The notes: a model not told the origin generated them from the letters alone. 6,614 nucleotides of DNA from an uncultured Pseudomonadota bacterium (GCA_903904275.1 CAIVBX010000362.1:1-6614), one strand, 5' to 3'. Positions 1 through 6,458 are shown, counted from the first letter of the stretch. A program made the numbers and translations.

Positions 1-152
1 AACCGCACAAATCTGTTGAGCAAATCAAATTACAAGCAGGTGTTGAATACTACGATCACAGCGCGTCATACCAATTAGGCGGTAACAATTCGGGGAATTT
101 TGCCGATTTTAGTTATTACCTTGTCAACGTATCTCTTAATTTAAAATTCTAA
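1..152 (+). CDS. 3' end of an outer-membrane beta-barrel protein gene (partial)
   Basis: The frame starting at base 3 is open from the left edge to a TAA at 150-152 and encodes the last 49 residues of a protein. The other two forward frames close early. The tail alternates hydrophobic and polar residues and ends YYLVNVSLNLKF, with a terminal Phe and hydrophobic residues at positions -3, -5, -7 and -9. This is the signature recognised by the BAM machinery on outer-membrane beta-barrels, so an outer-membrane location is inferred. The family cannot be named from this fragment. The stop codon is one base from the dsbD start, so the two genes are very probably co-transcribed and translationally coupled. 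Confidence 0.7.
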   Translation, partial: PHKSVEQIKLQAGVEYYDHSASYQLGGNNSGNFADFSYYLVNVSLNLKF

Positions 153-153
153 A

Positions 154-2016
154 ATGAACAAAATTTTTCCTATTTCCGCTTTATGGTTAAGCGTGATTTC
201 CTTTGCCATCGCAGACGTGCCAACGGCTGACATCAACGTTAAAACCTTAAATTCGAGTATTCCCGCACAATTTGAAATTGATTTCATTGTGCCGCCACAG
301 CATCACGCTTATTTGGATAAAGGCGAAGAGCAAATGTACATTCCCATAACACTTGATGGGAATGGCGATTTAGCTGGTGCTGGTTTGAAAATTGACGACC
401 TGAAAAAACCTGCGGGCGTTTATGACAACGAAGTCAAAGCCACTGTTTTACGCGAAAAAGGCGAATTTTTGCTGACACTTTCAGGCTCGCCGAATTCTGC
501 AATCGTTCCCTTTTCTGTGAAATATCAAATTTGTAACGACGTGACACATCAATGTTTTCGTCCTCAAACTGTTTCAGTGGAGTTGAAATTTTCAGCAAAT
601 TCCCCTGCAAAAATTGAAACGTCAGAAAGTTTCACAGACCAACTTTTAAATTTGTTCAAAAACAATAAAGACAATATTTTCATCATGTTTGGCTTGATGT
701 TGTTGGCGGGAATATTGTCAGTCGCTACGCCGTGCGTTTATCCGATGTTGCCAATTACCTCAATGTTTATTGTTGGACGTGCTAATGGTATTGCCGCGAA
801 AGAAAAACAACACGCTTTAGTTTATGTGGTTGGTATCGTTTGTACTTATATGATGCTAGGTTTAATGGCGGGGATGACAGGTGGCGCGTTCAACACATTT
901 ATGCAGTCTGGTTGGGTGAATTTGGCTTTCGCGTTATTTTTCACGTTTTTTGCAATTGCGTTACTCGGTTTTTACGAACTGGGTTTTATGCAAAGCGAAG
1001 TTCATGAATTAGACCAACACTCAGCGCGAATTGGCGGTTTGGCTGGCACGTTTTTAATGGGATCAGTCGCGGGGTTAGTGATTTCGCCTTGTGTTGGTCC
1101 AATTGTTTTTGCCTTGCTTTTACAGGTCGCGGACAACATTGCAGATAAAGCTGCCTCGCTCGCACAACTCAATCAAGTTCTAACATTCGCCGATAAATTT
1201 ACGATTTCCTTGCAAGGCAGTTTCATGATGGCAGGATTTGGTTTAGGTGTTGGATTGCCATTTTTTTTAGTTAGCGTGGTGAAATTCAAAAAACTGCCGC
1301 GTGCGGGTTATTGGATGAACAAAATCAAATACGCTTTTGGCTTTTTGATTTTATATTTTGCTTACAGTTATTTAAACAAAGCGATGGGTGTTTTTGGTGT
1401 AGATGCTGAAACAACGCTAGTTTTAGCATTTGGTTCACTCTTTTTGTGGATTGCTGTTGTGCATTGTAACGTGTTGAGTTTATTGCCTGCTGACGCGCAA
1501 CCTAATCATAAATTCAAACATTTTATGGGTGTGCTGACGCTTTTAATTGGCGTGTGGTTGATTGTGGCAAGTTTTGGAAAATTACCTATTTTAAAAGCCG
1601 AAACGCAAACAGCCTGTGCGATTGAGAACGTGAATGCCGCAGAATTGATTGAAACTGAAGCGGGGATTTCATGGTATCGAAATTTTGATGCCGCCCAAAA
1701 ATTAGCACAGCAAACTGGCAAGCCGATTTTTATCGATTTTTATGCTAGTTGGTGTGCAAATTGTGTTGAATTTAAAAAATCGACCGAAACTAACGCTGCT
1801 TTAAATGAAGTCTTACGAACGAAAGCTGTTGCGGTGAAATTGGTTGATAAAGAACCTGAATTTGAAAAGTTTCGTGAAAATCCTGCACATCGTCAATTGA
1901 AAATCGGTTTGCCGTATTTTGCAATTTTGAAAGCGGATGGCAGCATTTTGTGGTCTGGTACAGATTATCAAGCGACTGAAAAGATGATTGCCGTTTTAAA
2001 CGAAAATAATTTTTAA
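154..2016 (+). CDS. dsbD: Thiol:disulfide interchange protein DsbD (protein-disulfide reductase)
   Basis: DsbD is an inner-membrane protein that takes electrons from cytoplasmic thioredoxin and passes them to periplasmic partners such as the DsbC isomerase and the CcmG thioredoxin of cytochrome c maturation. The 620 residues show the complete architecture. A signal peptide (residues 1-20, probable cut after AIA) precedes the periplasmic alpha domain with its cysteine pair C127/C134. The membrane core spans about 175-475 with eight likely helices, and its redox cysteines are C194 (TPCVYPMLP) and C313 (SPCVGP). The C-terminal thioredoxin domain carries WCANC, C534/C537. All six canonical redox cysteines are therefore present, and the length is normal or slightly long for the family. 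The ATG follows the upstream stop after a single base and has no evident Shine-Dalgarno sequence, which suggests translation by reinitiation. No DsbC or Ccm gene lies in the window. Identification is secure. Confidence 0.96.
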   Translation: MNKIFPISALWLSVISFAIADVPTADINVKTLNSSIPAQFEIDFIVPPQHHAYLDKGEEQMYIPITLDGNGDLAGAGLKIDDLKKPAGVYDNEVKATVLREKGEFLLTLSGSPNSAIVPFSVKYQICNDVTHQCFRPQTVSVELKFSANSPAKIETSESFTDQLLNLFKNNKDNIFIMFGLMLLAGILSVATPCVYPMLPITSMFIVGRANGIAAKEKQHALVYVVGIVCTYMMLGLMAGMTGGAFNTFMQSGWVNLAFALFFTFFAIALLGFYELGFMQSEVHELDQHSARIGGLAGTFLMGSVAGLVISPCVGPIVFALLLQVADNIADKAASLAQLNQVLTFADKFTISLQGSFMMAGFGLGVGLPFFLVSVVKFKKLPRAGYWMNKIKYAFGFLILYFAYSYLNKAMGVFGVDAETTLVLAFGSLFLWIAVVHCNVLSLLPADAQPNHKFKHFMGVLTLLIGVWLIVASFGKLPILKAETQTACAIENVNAAELIETEAGISWYRNFDAAQKLAQQTGKPIFIDFYASWCANCVEFKKSTETNAALNEVLRTKAVAVKLVDKEPEFEKFRENPAHRQLKIGLPYFAILKADGSILWSGTDYQATEKMIAVLNENNF

Positions 2017-2032
2017 TGTTTAGAGAAATTTT

Positions 2033-2983
2033 ATGAATAAGAAAATTGTTACTATCATCCTGTTCAGTTTGTTGGCATTTTGCACAACGTCATCGTTTGC
2101 ACAGATAGAATATGCAAGAGCATTAGGCGTTTATCCCGTTTGTACAGGTTGTCACAAAAGCCAATCTAATCCAAGAAGTGGTTCTGGATTACTGCCAGGA
2201 GCGGCTTGGAATAAATTAGCTATATCTGCTGCTATAACGTGTACATTGCCTAAAGTTTTAAATACCGCTAAAACAGCCTGCATCACACCAACACCAACGT
2301 GTACTTCAACACAAGTTTTAACCAATAACGTTTGTGTCACAAAAGCGGTTGCAAATACAAAACCCGTTTTGAATGCGGTCGTGCAACAGTGGGATGCCCA
2401 AGTTGGTGAATTATTAACAATTCCTTTATCCGTTAATGATGCAGAGCAAGATGATTTTGTCATTTTGCCAAGTCTATTAGTTGGTTCAAAATTGGGCGAT
2501 GTTTATCAAAGTGAAGCTGGCTTTCCTACTGTGGATTTTAAATGGACACCAACGACTGCAAATGTGAATAAAATTCAAGCGATTACATTTCAAGCGAAAG
2601 AAACGGCTACGAAACAAAAATATGTATCAAATAAAATTTCTGTAAAAGTGCGTGTTTGGGCAGCTGGCAATCGTGATGCCGCCTCCATTACAAAGTTAAA
2701 CGTGATGACCAGTAAATTTACAGCAGGTAATTTAAAATTAGCGGGAAATGTGAAATTTAACGGATTGTTGACAGCGACAGAACGAAATGACTTTATTGCC
2801 CAACCGTTAGATTTAACAGTCACAAATAACAGTGATTCAGCGTTAATTGGCACTGTAGCATTAACATTAGATGTAAAAGGTAATTGGTCAGCGACATTAC
2901 CGATTGCACAAAACGTGTGTGATATTGTCTTGCAATTTGATGGACAAAACGCAAGTCGTAAAGTGGTTGGATGTACGAAATAG
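2033..2983 (+). CDS. Secreted protein with one CXXCH haem c motif and Ig/cadherin-like modules
   Basis: I do not recognise a named gene. The 316-residue product starts with a clear signal peptide (residues 1-23, cut likely after SFA). A CTGCH motif at 37-41 is of the kind that binds haem c covalently. A short linker rich in Thr and Cys (C70, C83, C90, C101) follows. Residues about 109-208 look like a cadherin/putative-Ig module, with KPVLNAV, a GELLTIPL strand and NDAEQDD. Residues about 215-316 look like a second beta-sandwich, closed by C296 and C314. H41 is the only histidine and M225 the only methionine in the mature chain, so the distal haem ligand is not obvious. Six cysteines outside the haem motif could form three disulfides. 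The start is preceded by AGAGAA about 6 bases upstream and lies 16 bases after dsbD, whose product could supply reductant for its haem attachment. A non-haem role for CXXCH cannot be excluded. Confidence 0.75.
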   Translation: MNKKIVTIILFSLLAFCTTSSFAQIEYARALGVYPVCTGCHKSQSNPRSGSGLLPGAAWNKLAISAAITCTLPKVLNTAKTACITPTPTCTSTQVLTNNVCVTKAVANTKPVLNAVVQQWDAQVGELLTIPLSVNDAEQDDFVILPSLLVGSKLGDVYQSEAGFPTVDFKWTPTTANVNKIQAITFQAKETATKQKYVSNKISVKVRVWAAGNRDAASITKLNVMTSKFTAGNLKLAGNVKFNGLLTATERNDFIAQPLDLTVTNNSDSALIGTVALTLDVKGNWSATLPIAQNVCDIVLQFDGQNASRKVVGCTK

Positions 2984-4524
2984 TGGCATTTTTAAAACGT
3001 CTTACCACATTATTCAAAATTGGCTGGGCAACAAAAAAAGTTCGCAGCAGCCAAACTGAAATTGAAAAATTACTCGCGCAACGTGCGTTGGTGGCTTTAC
3101 TCGCTGACGCACGCGGCATTAGTTTAAAAATTGGACAACTTTTTTCTGCCGTTGAAGGTGGTAACGAATTTCAATCGCTAACTGATAATGTTCCCGCCCT
3201 GCCCTTAAAAATCATGTTGCCCATTTTGGAAAAAAGTTTGGGCTTCGCACCTAAAAAAATTTTCAAAAATATCCAACCTGCTTCCGCGGCCGCTTCTTTG
3301 GGGCAAGTGCATTTAGCTGAATTTCACGATGGCACACCTGTCGCCATAAAAATTCGTTATCCCGATATTGCCAATGCCGTCAATGCAGAATTAAAACTTG
3401 CGGATTTAATGCCAAATATCGGCAAAGCAAAAGAATGGGGATTTAATTTAAATGCTTATAAAAAAACACTTTTTGACACATTGCAACGTGAATTGAATTA
3501 TCGAATTGAAGCAAAAACACAGGCGTATTTTCGTGAAAATTTAAATGTACCGCGTTTAGAAATTCCGTGTGTTTATGAGGAATTTAGCAGTGATTGCGTG
3601 TTGGTTCAAAGTCGTGCAACAGGCGTAACCTTTCCTGAAATTTTGAATTGGTCAGAATATGAACGCCGTTTAATTGCCGAAACGCTGTTACAAACGTTAT
3701 TTACGAGTATTTTTGTGACAGGTGAAATCCACGCTGACCCGCATAATGGCAACACGTTTTACAATCATGAAAATCATGGCTCGATGGTGACGTTATTAGA
3801 TTTTGGTTGTACTGTTTCATTGGATAAAACACGCCGTTTAGCATTATTAAAATTGATTTTGGGTTGTCGTGAAAAAAGTGCTGTAAGTCCATTCGATTGT
3901 TTTGCTGCATTGGGTTTTGATGCTGAAAAACTCGCACATATTCAAGGCGCGTTGCCGTTATTAAGCCAATTTCTATTTCAGCCATTTTTAGTTAATCATG
4001 CTTTCAGATTAGAAGAATGGAAACTTGAACAAAAAATCACTGATTTACTGGGAGAAAAACGTTGGTGGTTTCGCTCAGCGGGTTCGTCGGATTTATTGTT
4101 ATTGATGCGAGCATTTCAAGGTTTAACGCAGCAATTAAAACATCTTCAAATTCATTTGAATTGGTGGAATTTACTTGAAAAAAGCGTCGATGAAAGCGTG
4201 TTGCAACACGCGAGGGATTTGGATTTGCCAAAAATAATGACATCGGAAACTGAATTTAAAGCGTTGGATTTCGCCTCACAAGCCAGAAAATTACATGTCA
4301 AAATTACCCAAAATAATCAACCGTTAGTTGCTGTTGAATTGCCAGCCGAAGCCGCATTGGATTTGGAAAATTTAATTCCTGAAAATGTACATTTGGAATT
4401 AGATAAAAGTGGCTGTTGTGATTTAGATGCGATTTTGCAACGCCTGAAATCAGAAGGTTTAAGTCCGCAAATGTTGTTTGATTTGACGATTGAAGAAAAA
4501 AATTATCGTATTTGGTTAAGTTGA
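2971..4524 (+). CDS. ABC1/UbiB (AarF/ADCK) family atypical kinase with an extra C-terminal domain
   Basis: This 517-residue protein carries the ABC1 hallmarks in order. KIGQ (53-56) is the family-specific N-terminal motif, SAAAS (105-109) replaces the kinase glycine-rich loop, and VAIK supplies lysine K127. ELNYRIEA (174-181) follows, then the catalytic-loop motif HADPHNGN (254-261, with D256 and N261) and the DFG metal site (277-279). The catalytic elements are intact. Family members such as UbiB and ADCK3/COQ8 are ATPases or kinase-like proteins, best known for supporting ubiquinone synthesis. Unlike E. coli UbiB, it has no C-terminal transmembrane pair, so it should not be called ubiB from sequence alone. 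Residues about 438-517 form an added alpha/beta module ending in NYRIWLS. The ATG overlaps the preceding gene by 13 bases. An in-frame GTG at 2983, touching that gene's TAG, is an alternative start four codons in. Neither start has a strong ribosome-binding site. The substrate is unknown. Confidence 0.88.
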   Translation: MYEIVAFLKRLTTLFKIGWATKKVRSSQTEIEKLLAQRALVALLADARGISLKIGQLFSAVEGGNEFQSLTDNVPALPLKIMLPILEKSLGFAPKKIFKNIQPASAAASLGQVHLAEFHDGTPVAIKIRYPDIANAVNAELKLADLMPNIGKAKEWGFNLNAYKKTLFDTLQRELNYRIEAKTQAYFRENLNVPRLEIPCVYEEFSSDCVLVQSRATGVTFPEILNWSEYERRLIAETLLQTLFTSIFVTGEIHADPHNGNTFYNHENHGSMVTLLDFGCTVSLDKTRRLALLKLILGCREKSAVSPFDCFAALGFDAEKLAHIQGALPLLSQFLFQPFLVNHAFRLEEWKLEQKITDLLGEKRWWFRSAGSSDLLLLMRAFQGLTQQLKHLQIHLNWWNLLEKSVDESVLQHARDLDLPKIMTSETEFKALDFASQARKLHVKITQNNQPLVAVELPAEAALDLENLIPENVHLELDKSGCCDLDAILQRLKSEGLSPQMLFDLTIEEKNYRIWLS

Positions 4525-4554
4525 AAAAAAACGGCGCATTTTCATACGCCGTTT
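4524..4554 (-). terminator. Intrinsic terminator of the ter-creA operon, possibly bidirectional
   Basis: Inverted repeat: arms 4529-4536 (aaacggcg) and 4547-4554 (cgccgttt) around a 10-base loop. Read leftward, the stem runs into eight consecutive T (complement of 4524-4531), a classical intrinsic terminator just after creA. Read rightward, it is followed by only TTT and then cgctg, so it is a weaker terminator for the dsbD-ABC1 string. The T-run overlaps the last base of the ABC1 stop codon, so the two convergent operons share this element. Confidence 0.8.
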
Positions 4555-4559
4555 CGCTG

Positions 4560-5027
4560 TTAATTCCAACGCATCACAGGCACAGATGAAATTGAATTTT
4601 TCGGCGAACCGTCAATCAATTTATCGCTGTAAGCGAGATAAACCAAGACATTACGTTTTTTATCGTAAAAACGCACAACTTGCAGTTTTTTGAATATTAA
4701 CGAGCGACTTTCTTTAAAAACCGTGTCACCATTTTTCAAACTGGCTAATTTCGCGACATCAATCGCGCCAATTTGACGGCAGGCAATTGACGCTTCTGAT
4801 GGATCTTCAGCTAAACCAACCGCGCCTTTTAAACCGCCTGTTTGTGCTTTTGAAACGTGACACGTTACGCCTGCAACATCAGGATCATCAAACGCTTCAA
4901 TCACAATTTTGCTATTTGGACTGAGCAAATTAAACGTGGTCGAAACTGCACCAATTTCTTCTGCAACTGCCGAAAATGCGAACATTGCCAAAATGCCGAA
5001 AGCTAATTTTTTCAAAGGCGATTTCAT
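4560..5027 (-). CDS. creA: CreA family exported protein
   Basis: The 155-residue product matches what I recall of E. coli CreA along its whole length. It has a signal peptide (residues 1-22, cut after AVA) and then EEIGAVSTTF. The block IVIEAFDDPDV (41-51) leads to C56, and TGGLKGAVGLAED (63-75) leads to C83. It then has LQVVRFYDKKRN (115-126), YLAYSDK (130-136) and the end SSVPVMRWN. The usual length is about 157. CreA is a small periplasmic or secreted protein of poorly defined role. In E. coli it sits beside the creBCD two-component genes, but none of those are visible here. The two cysteines, C56 and C83, could form a disulfide. Its ATG overlaps the TGA of the TerZ-type gene as ATGA, and there is no purine-rich ribosome-binding site upstream. 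Its translation therefore probably depends on ribosomes finishing the upstream gene. It is the last gene of the leftward operon. Confidence 0.95.
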   Translation of the reverse strand: MKSPLKKLAFGILAMFAFSAVAEEIGAVSTTFNLLSPNSKIVIEAFDDPDVAGVTCHVSKAQTGGLKGAVGLAEDPSEASIACRQIGAIDVAKLASLKNGDTVFKESRSLIFKKLQVVRFYDKKRNVLVYLAYSDKLIDGSPKNSISSVPVMRWN

Positions 5028-5623
5028 AAAAATGCCGTAATCGGTTTGAACAAATCGTTAATCGTGCGACCTGTGGCATTTTCACCAATCGCGTGCATTT
5101 TCCATTCGCCGTTATGACGATACACTTTCGCCATGATTTGCGCGGTGTGTGAACCTTGCGACGTTAAAGTGTAACGCGCAATTTCGCTTTGATTCGCGCC
5201 GTTCAGCAATCGGCAATACGCATTTGCAACGGCATCAAAAGTTTGTCCTGTAAATGAATTTACCGTAAAAACCAATGCGGTCACACTTTCAGGAACACGG
5301 CTTAAATCCACAACAATTTGTTCGTCGTCGCCTTCGCCTTTACCTGTGCGATTATCGCCGCTGTGTAAAATACTGCCGTCTTTGCTTTTGAGTTGACCAA
5401 AATACACCGCGTCAACCGCTTTATCGCCCGCAAATAAAATGCACGATGCGTCTAAATCAATCGAACTTTCGCTAGAACCGCCGCCGAATAATCCACCTAA
5501 TAACCCTTTTTTTGCTTCACCTTGTTTTGCATCCCAGCCTAAGCCCATCACGACTTTCGTTAATGCGCCGCCTGCTTCTTTTTCGAGCGAAATTTTTTGC
5601 CCTTTTTCGAGATTAACTGCCAT
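5024..5623 (-). CDS. terZ: TerZ-type TerD-family calcium-binding stress protein
   Basis: The 199-residue protein belongs to the TerD/cAMP-binding-protein (CABP1) family associated with tellurite resistance, phage inhibition and general stress. Family features visible are the start MAVNLEKGQKISLEKEAG, GLGWD (27-31), DLDAS (56-60) and the acidic loop HSGDNRTGKGEGDDE (87-101), which supplies calcium ligands. VFTVNSFTGQTF (118-129) and KVYRHNGEWKMHAIGE (166-181) follow. The gly-rich insert at about 40-53 (GLLGGLFGGGSS), SCILF, and the HTAQIMAKVYR block point to TerZ rather than TerD or TerE. No signal peptide is seen, so it is predicted to be cytoplasmic. The start is supported by an AGGA seven bases upstream. 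It lies 9 bases after the TerD-type gene and overlaps creA by 4 bases. Other ter genes (terA, terB, terC) are not in this window, so tellurite resistance itself is not implied. The symbol rests on motif resemblance only. Confidence 0.88.
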   Translation of the reverse strand: MAVNLEKGQKISLEKEAGGALTKVVMGLGWDAKQGEAKKGLLGGLFGGGSSESSIDLDASCILFAGDKAVDAVYFGQLKSKDGSILHSGDNRTGKGEGDDEQIVVDLSRVPESVTALVFTVNSFTGQTFDAVANAYCRLLNGANQSEIARYTLTSQGSHTAQIMAKVYRHNGEWKMHAIGENATGRTINDLFKPITAFL

Positions 5624-5630
5624 TTTCGTA

Positions 5631-5635
5631 TCCTA
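5631..5635 (-). promoter_or_regulatory. Ribosome-binding site of the TerZ-type gene overlapping the upstream stop codon
   Basis: On the minus strand the sequence reads TAGGATACGAAAATG. The TAG stop of the TerD-type gene forms the first three bases of the TAGGA Shine-Dalgarno sequence, seven bases before the ATG at 5623. A ribosome terminating on the first gene sits directly on the initiation site of the second, which favours coupled, near-equal expression. Confidence 0.65.
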
Positions 5636-6208
5636 GACGTTTACGCCAAATGATTTTGCAAGTGGTGCAAGTCCGCCTGCAAAACCTTGTCCGACCGCAC
5701 GGAATTTCCAGTCGCCGCCGTTGCGATACAATTCACCAAAAATCATAGCTGTTTCCGTTGATGCGTCTTCGCTCAAATCGTAACGGGCAATTTCTGCGTT
5801 ACCATCAGCATTTATTACGCGAATATAAGCGTTTCTGACTTGTCCAAAATTTTGTTTGCGTGTTTCGCCTTCGTGAATCGTGACGCAAAATGTAATTCTG
5901 TCTACATCTGCAGGAACGGCTGATAATTCAATTTTTAAGGTTTCGTCGTCGCCGTCGCCTGCGCCAGTTTTGTTATCGCCTGCGTGTTCAACCGCACCGT
6001 TTGCTACAAGTTTGTTGTTGTAAAAACAAAAATCACTATCGTTGCGAACTTTGCCGTCTGTATTGAGTAAAAAAGCGTTTGCATCTAAATCGAATGCTGC
6101 GCCGTCAGTTGAACGTTCTGCCCAACCTAAACCTACTACGATTTTATTTAAGTTTGGTGCTTCTTTGCTTAAATTAACATTGCCGCCTTTGCTTAATGAA
6201 ACTGCCAT
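5633..6208 (-). CDS. terD: TerD/TerE-type calcium-binding stress protein
   Basis: This 191-residue TerD-family protein is first in the leftward operon. It opens MAVSLSKGGNVNLSKEAP and has FDLDANAFLL (39-48), FYNNK (62-66), HAGDNKTGAGDGDDE (75-89, the acidic calcium-binding loop), RKQNFGQVRNAYIRV (117-131), ARYDLSEDASTETAM (141-155) and WKFRAVGQGFAGGL (167-180). The length equals the usual 191-192. Its N-terminal half resembles TerD and its C-terminal end resembles TerE, so the choice of symbol is uncertain. It is predicted to be cytoplasmic, and known relatives bind two calcium ions. Two substitutions stand out against the common GLGWD and DLDAS motifs: A30 replaces the usual Asp (GLGWAER) and N44 replaces Ser. 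A good GGAG ribosome-binding site precedes the ATG by eight bases and fixes the start. It differs substantially from the TerZ-type neighbour, so the pair is an ancient duplication, not a recent one. Confidence 0.92.
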   Translation of the reverse strand: MAVSLSKGGNVNLSKEAPNLNKIVVGLGWAERSTDGAAFDLDANAFLLNTDGKVRNDSDFCFYNNKLVANGAVEHAGDNKTGAGDGDDETLKIELSAVPADVDRITFCVTIHEGETRKQNFGQVRNAYIRVINADGNAEIARYDLSEDASTETAMIFGELYRNGGDWKFRAVGQGFAGGLAPLAKSFGVNV

Positions 6209-6216
6209 TTTGTACG

Positions 6217-6220
6217 CTCC
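6217..6220 (-). promoter_or_regulatory. Shine-Dalgarno site of the TerD-type gene
   Basis: GGAG on the minus strand, eight bases upstream of the ATG at 6208. It is the clearest ribosome-binding site in the leftward operon and supports the chosen start of the first gene. Confidence 0.75.
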
Positions 6221-6240
6221 AAATTTTTGAGTTATGAATT

Positions 6241-6259
6241 TAAAAAAACGCTTTCGCGT
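6241..6259 (-). other. Short GAAA-loop hairpin with T-run in the ter-operon leader
   Basis: The minus strand reads ACGC-GAAA-GCGT followed by a run of T (complement of 6242-6248). The stem has only four pairs but is closed by a GNRA-type tetraloop. It falls almost at the predicted 5' end of the ter transcript, so it could be an mRNA-protecting 5' stem-loop. It is too short for a confident terminator or attenuator call. Confidence 0.3.
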
Positions 6260-6265
6260 GCGGTT

Positions 6266-6293
6266 ATTATGCGGCTTGAATGCGTAAAAACAA
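6266..6293 (-). promoter_or_regulatory. Putative sigma-70 promoter of the ter-creA operon
   Basis: On the minus strand, TTGTTT (6288-6293) and CATAAT (6266-6271) are separated by 16 bases. Transcription would start near 6259 and give a leader of about 50 bases. It is the only plausible promoter seen before the TerD-type gene, and no promoter is evident between the three genes. A better -35 match, TTGACC at 6294-6299, lies 22 bases from the -10 and is too far away. This is a pattern match only. Confidence 0.45.
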
Positions 6294-6361
6294 GGTCAAT
6301 TTTTGGGTTTTCTGTAACGATTTTTTTGCAATATGTCAACGTAGTTTCGCAGCAAATTTTC

Positions 6362-6370
6362 TGCTAAACT
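6362..6370 (+). promoter_or_regulatory. Possible extended -10 promoter reading toward dnaB
   Basis: TGCTAAACT is an extended -10 element (TGn followed by TAAACT, 6365-6370). The -35 region at about 6342-6347 (tagttt) is poor, which extended -10 promoters can tolerate. A start near 6377 would give an A-rich, largely unstructured transcript reaching the terminator at 6424-6458 after about 80 bases and dnaB after about 115. No other good rightward promoter is seen in 6209-6491. Confidence 0.35.
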
Positions 6371-6423
6371 TCTCCTCGCAGTCTCAGAAAAACAATAATA
6401 AAAATAACAAACGAGAAAACAAT

Positions 6424-6458
6424 AAAGCGTGGTTTAATTCTAAAACCGCGCTTTTTTT
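6424..6458 (+). terminator. Strong intrinsic terminator upstream of dnaB
   Basis: A 12-base-pair stem (arms 6424-6435 and 6443-6454, one G·U pair, loop aattcta) runs into seven T (6452-6458). The arms are aaagcgtggttt and aaaccgcgcttt. The T-run is on the rightward side, so it would stop transcripts heading into dnaB. No rightward gene lies between the ter promoter and this element. It must therefore terminate a short RNA or act as a leader element of dnaB. Confidence 0.8.

Noticed and set aside
2820..3119. A 99-codon leftward open frame across the junction of the haem-protein and ABC1 genes
   Set aside because: It lies antisense to two well-supported coding regions and has no recognisable motif or start signal.
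2971..4524. Naming the ABC1-family gene ubiB
   Set aside because: It lacks the C-terminal transmembrane pair of UbiB, and no ubi genes are adjacent. Other ABC1 proteins share the same motifs.
5156..5166. Gly-rich insert in the TerZ-type protein as an unusual feature
   Set aside because: TerZ relatives, as I recall them, carry a similar gly-rich loop after GLGWD, so it identifies the subfamily and is not a novelty. The insert itself is encoded at about 5465-5506.
5439..5636. A 65-codon rightward open frame antisense to the TerZ-type gene
   Set aside because: The Pro-rich product is the mirror of the gly-rich insert and conserved motifs of the TerZ-type gene, so it is a shadow frame.
5024..6208. 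Reading the locus as a tellurite-resistance cassette on a mobile element
   Set aside because: Only two TerD-family genes are present. No terA/B/C, integrase, transposase or flanking repeats are visible, and dnaB next door indicates a chromosomal setting.
5692..6264. Scattered ACCGCAC/GTGCGGT strings resembling Pasteurellaceae DNA-uptake signals
   Set aside because: None of those seen matches the full nine-base core (AAGTGCGGT), and they are few, so chance is the simpler explanation.
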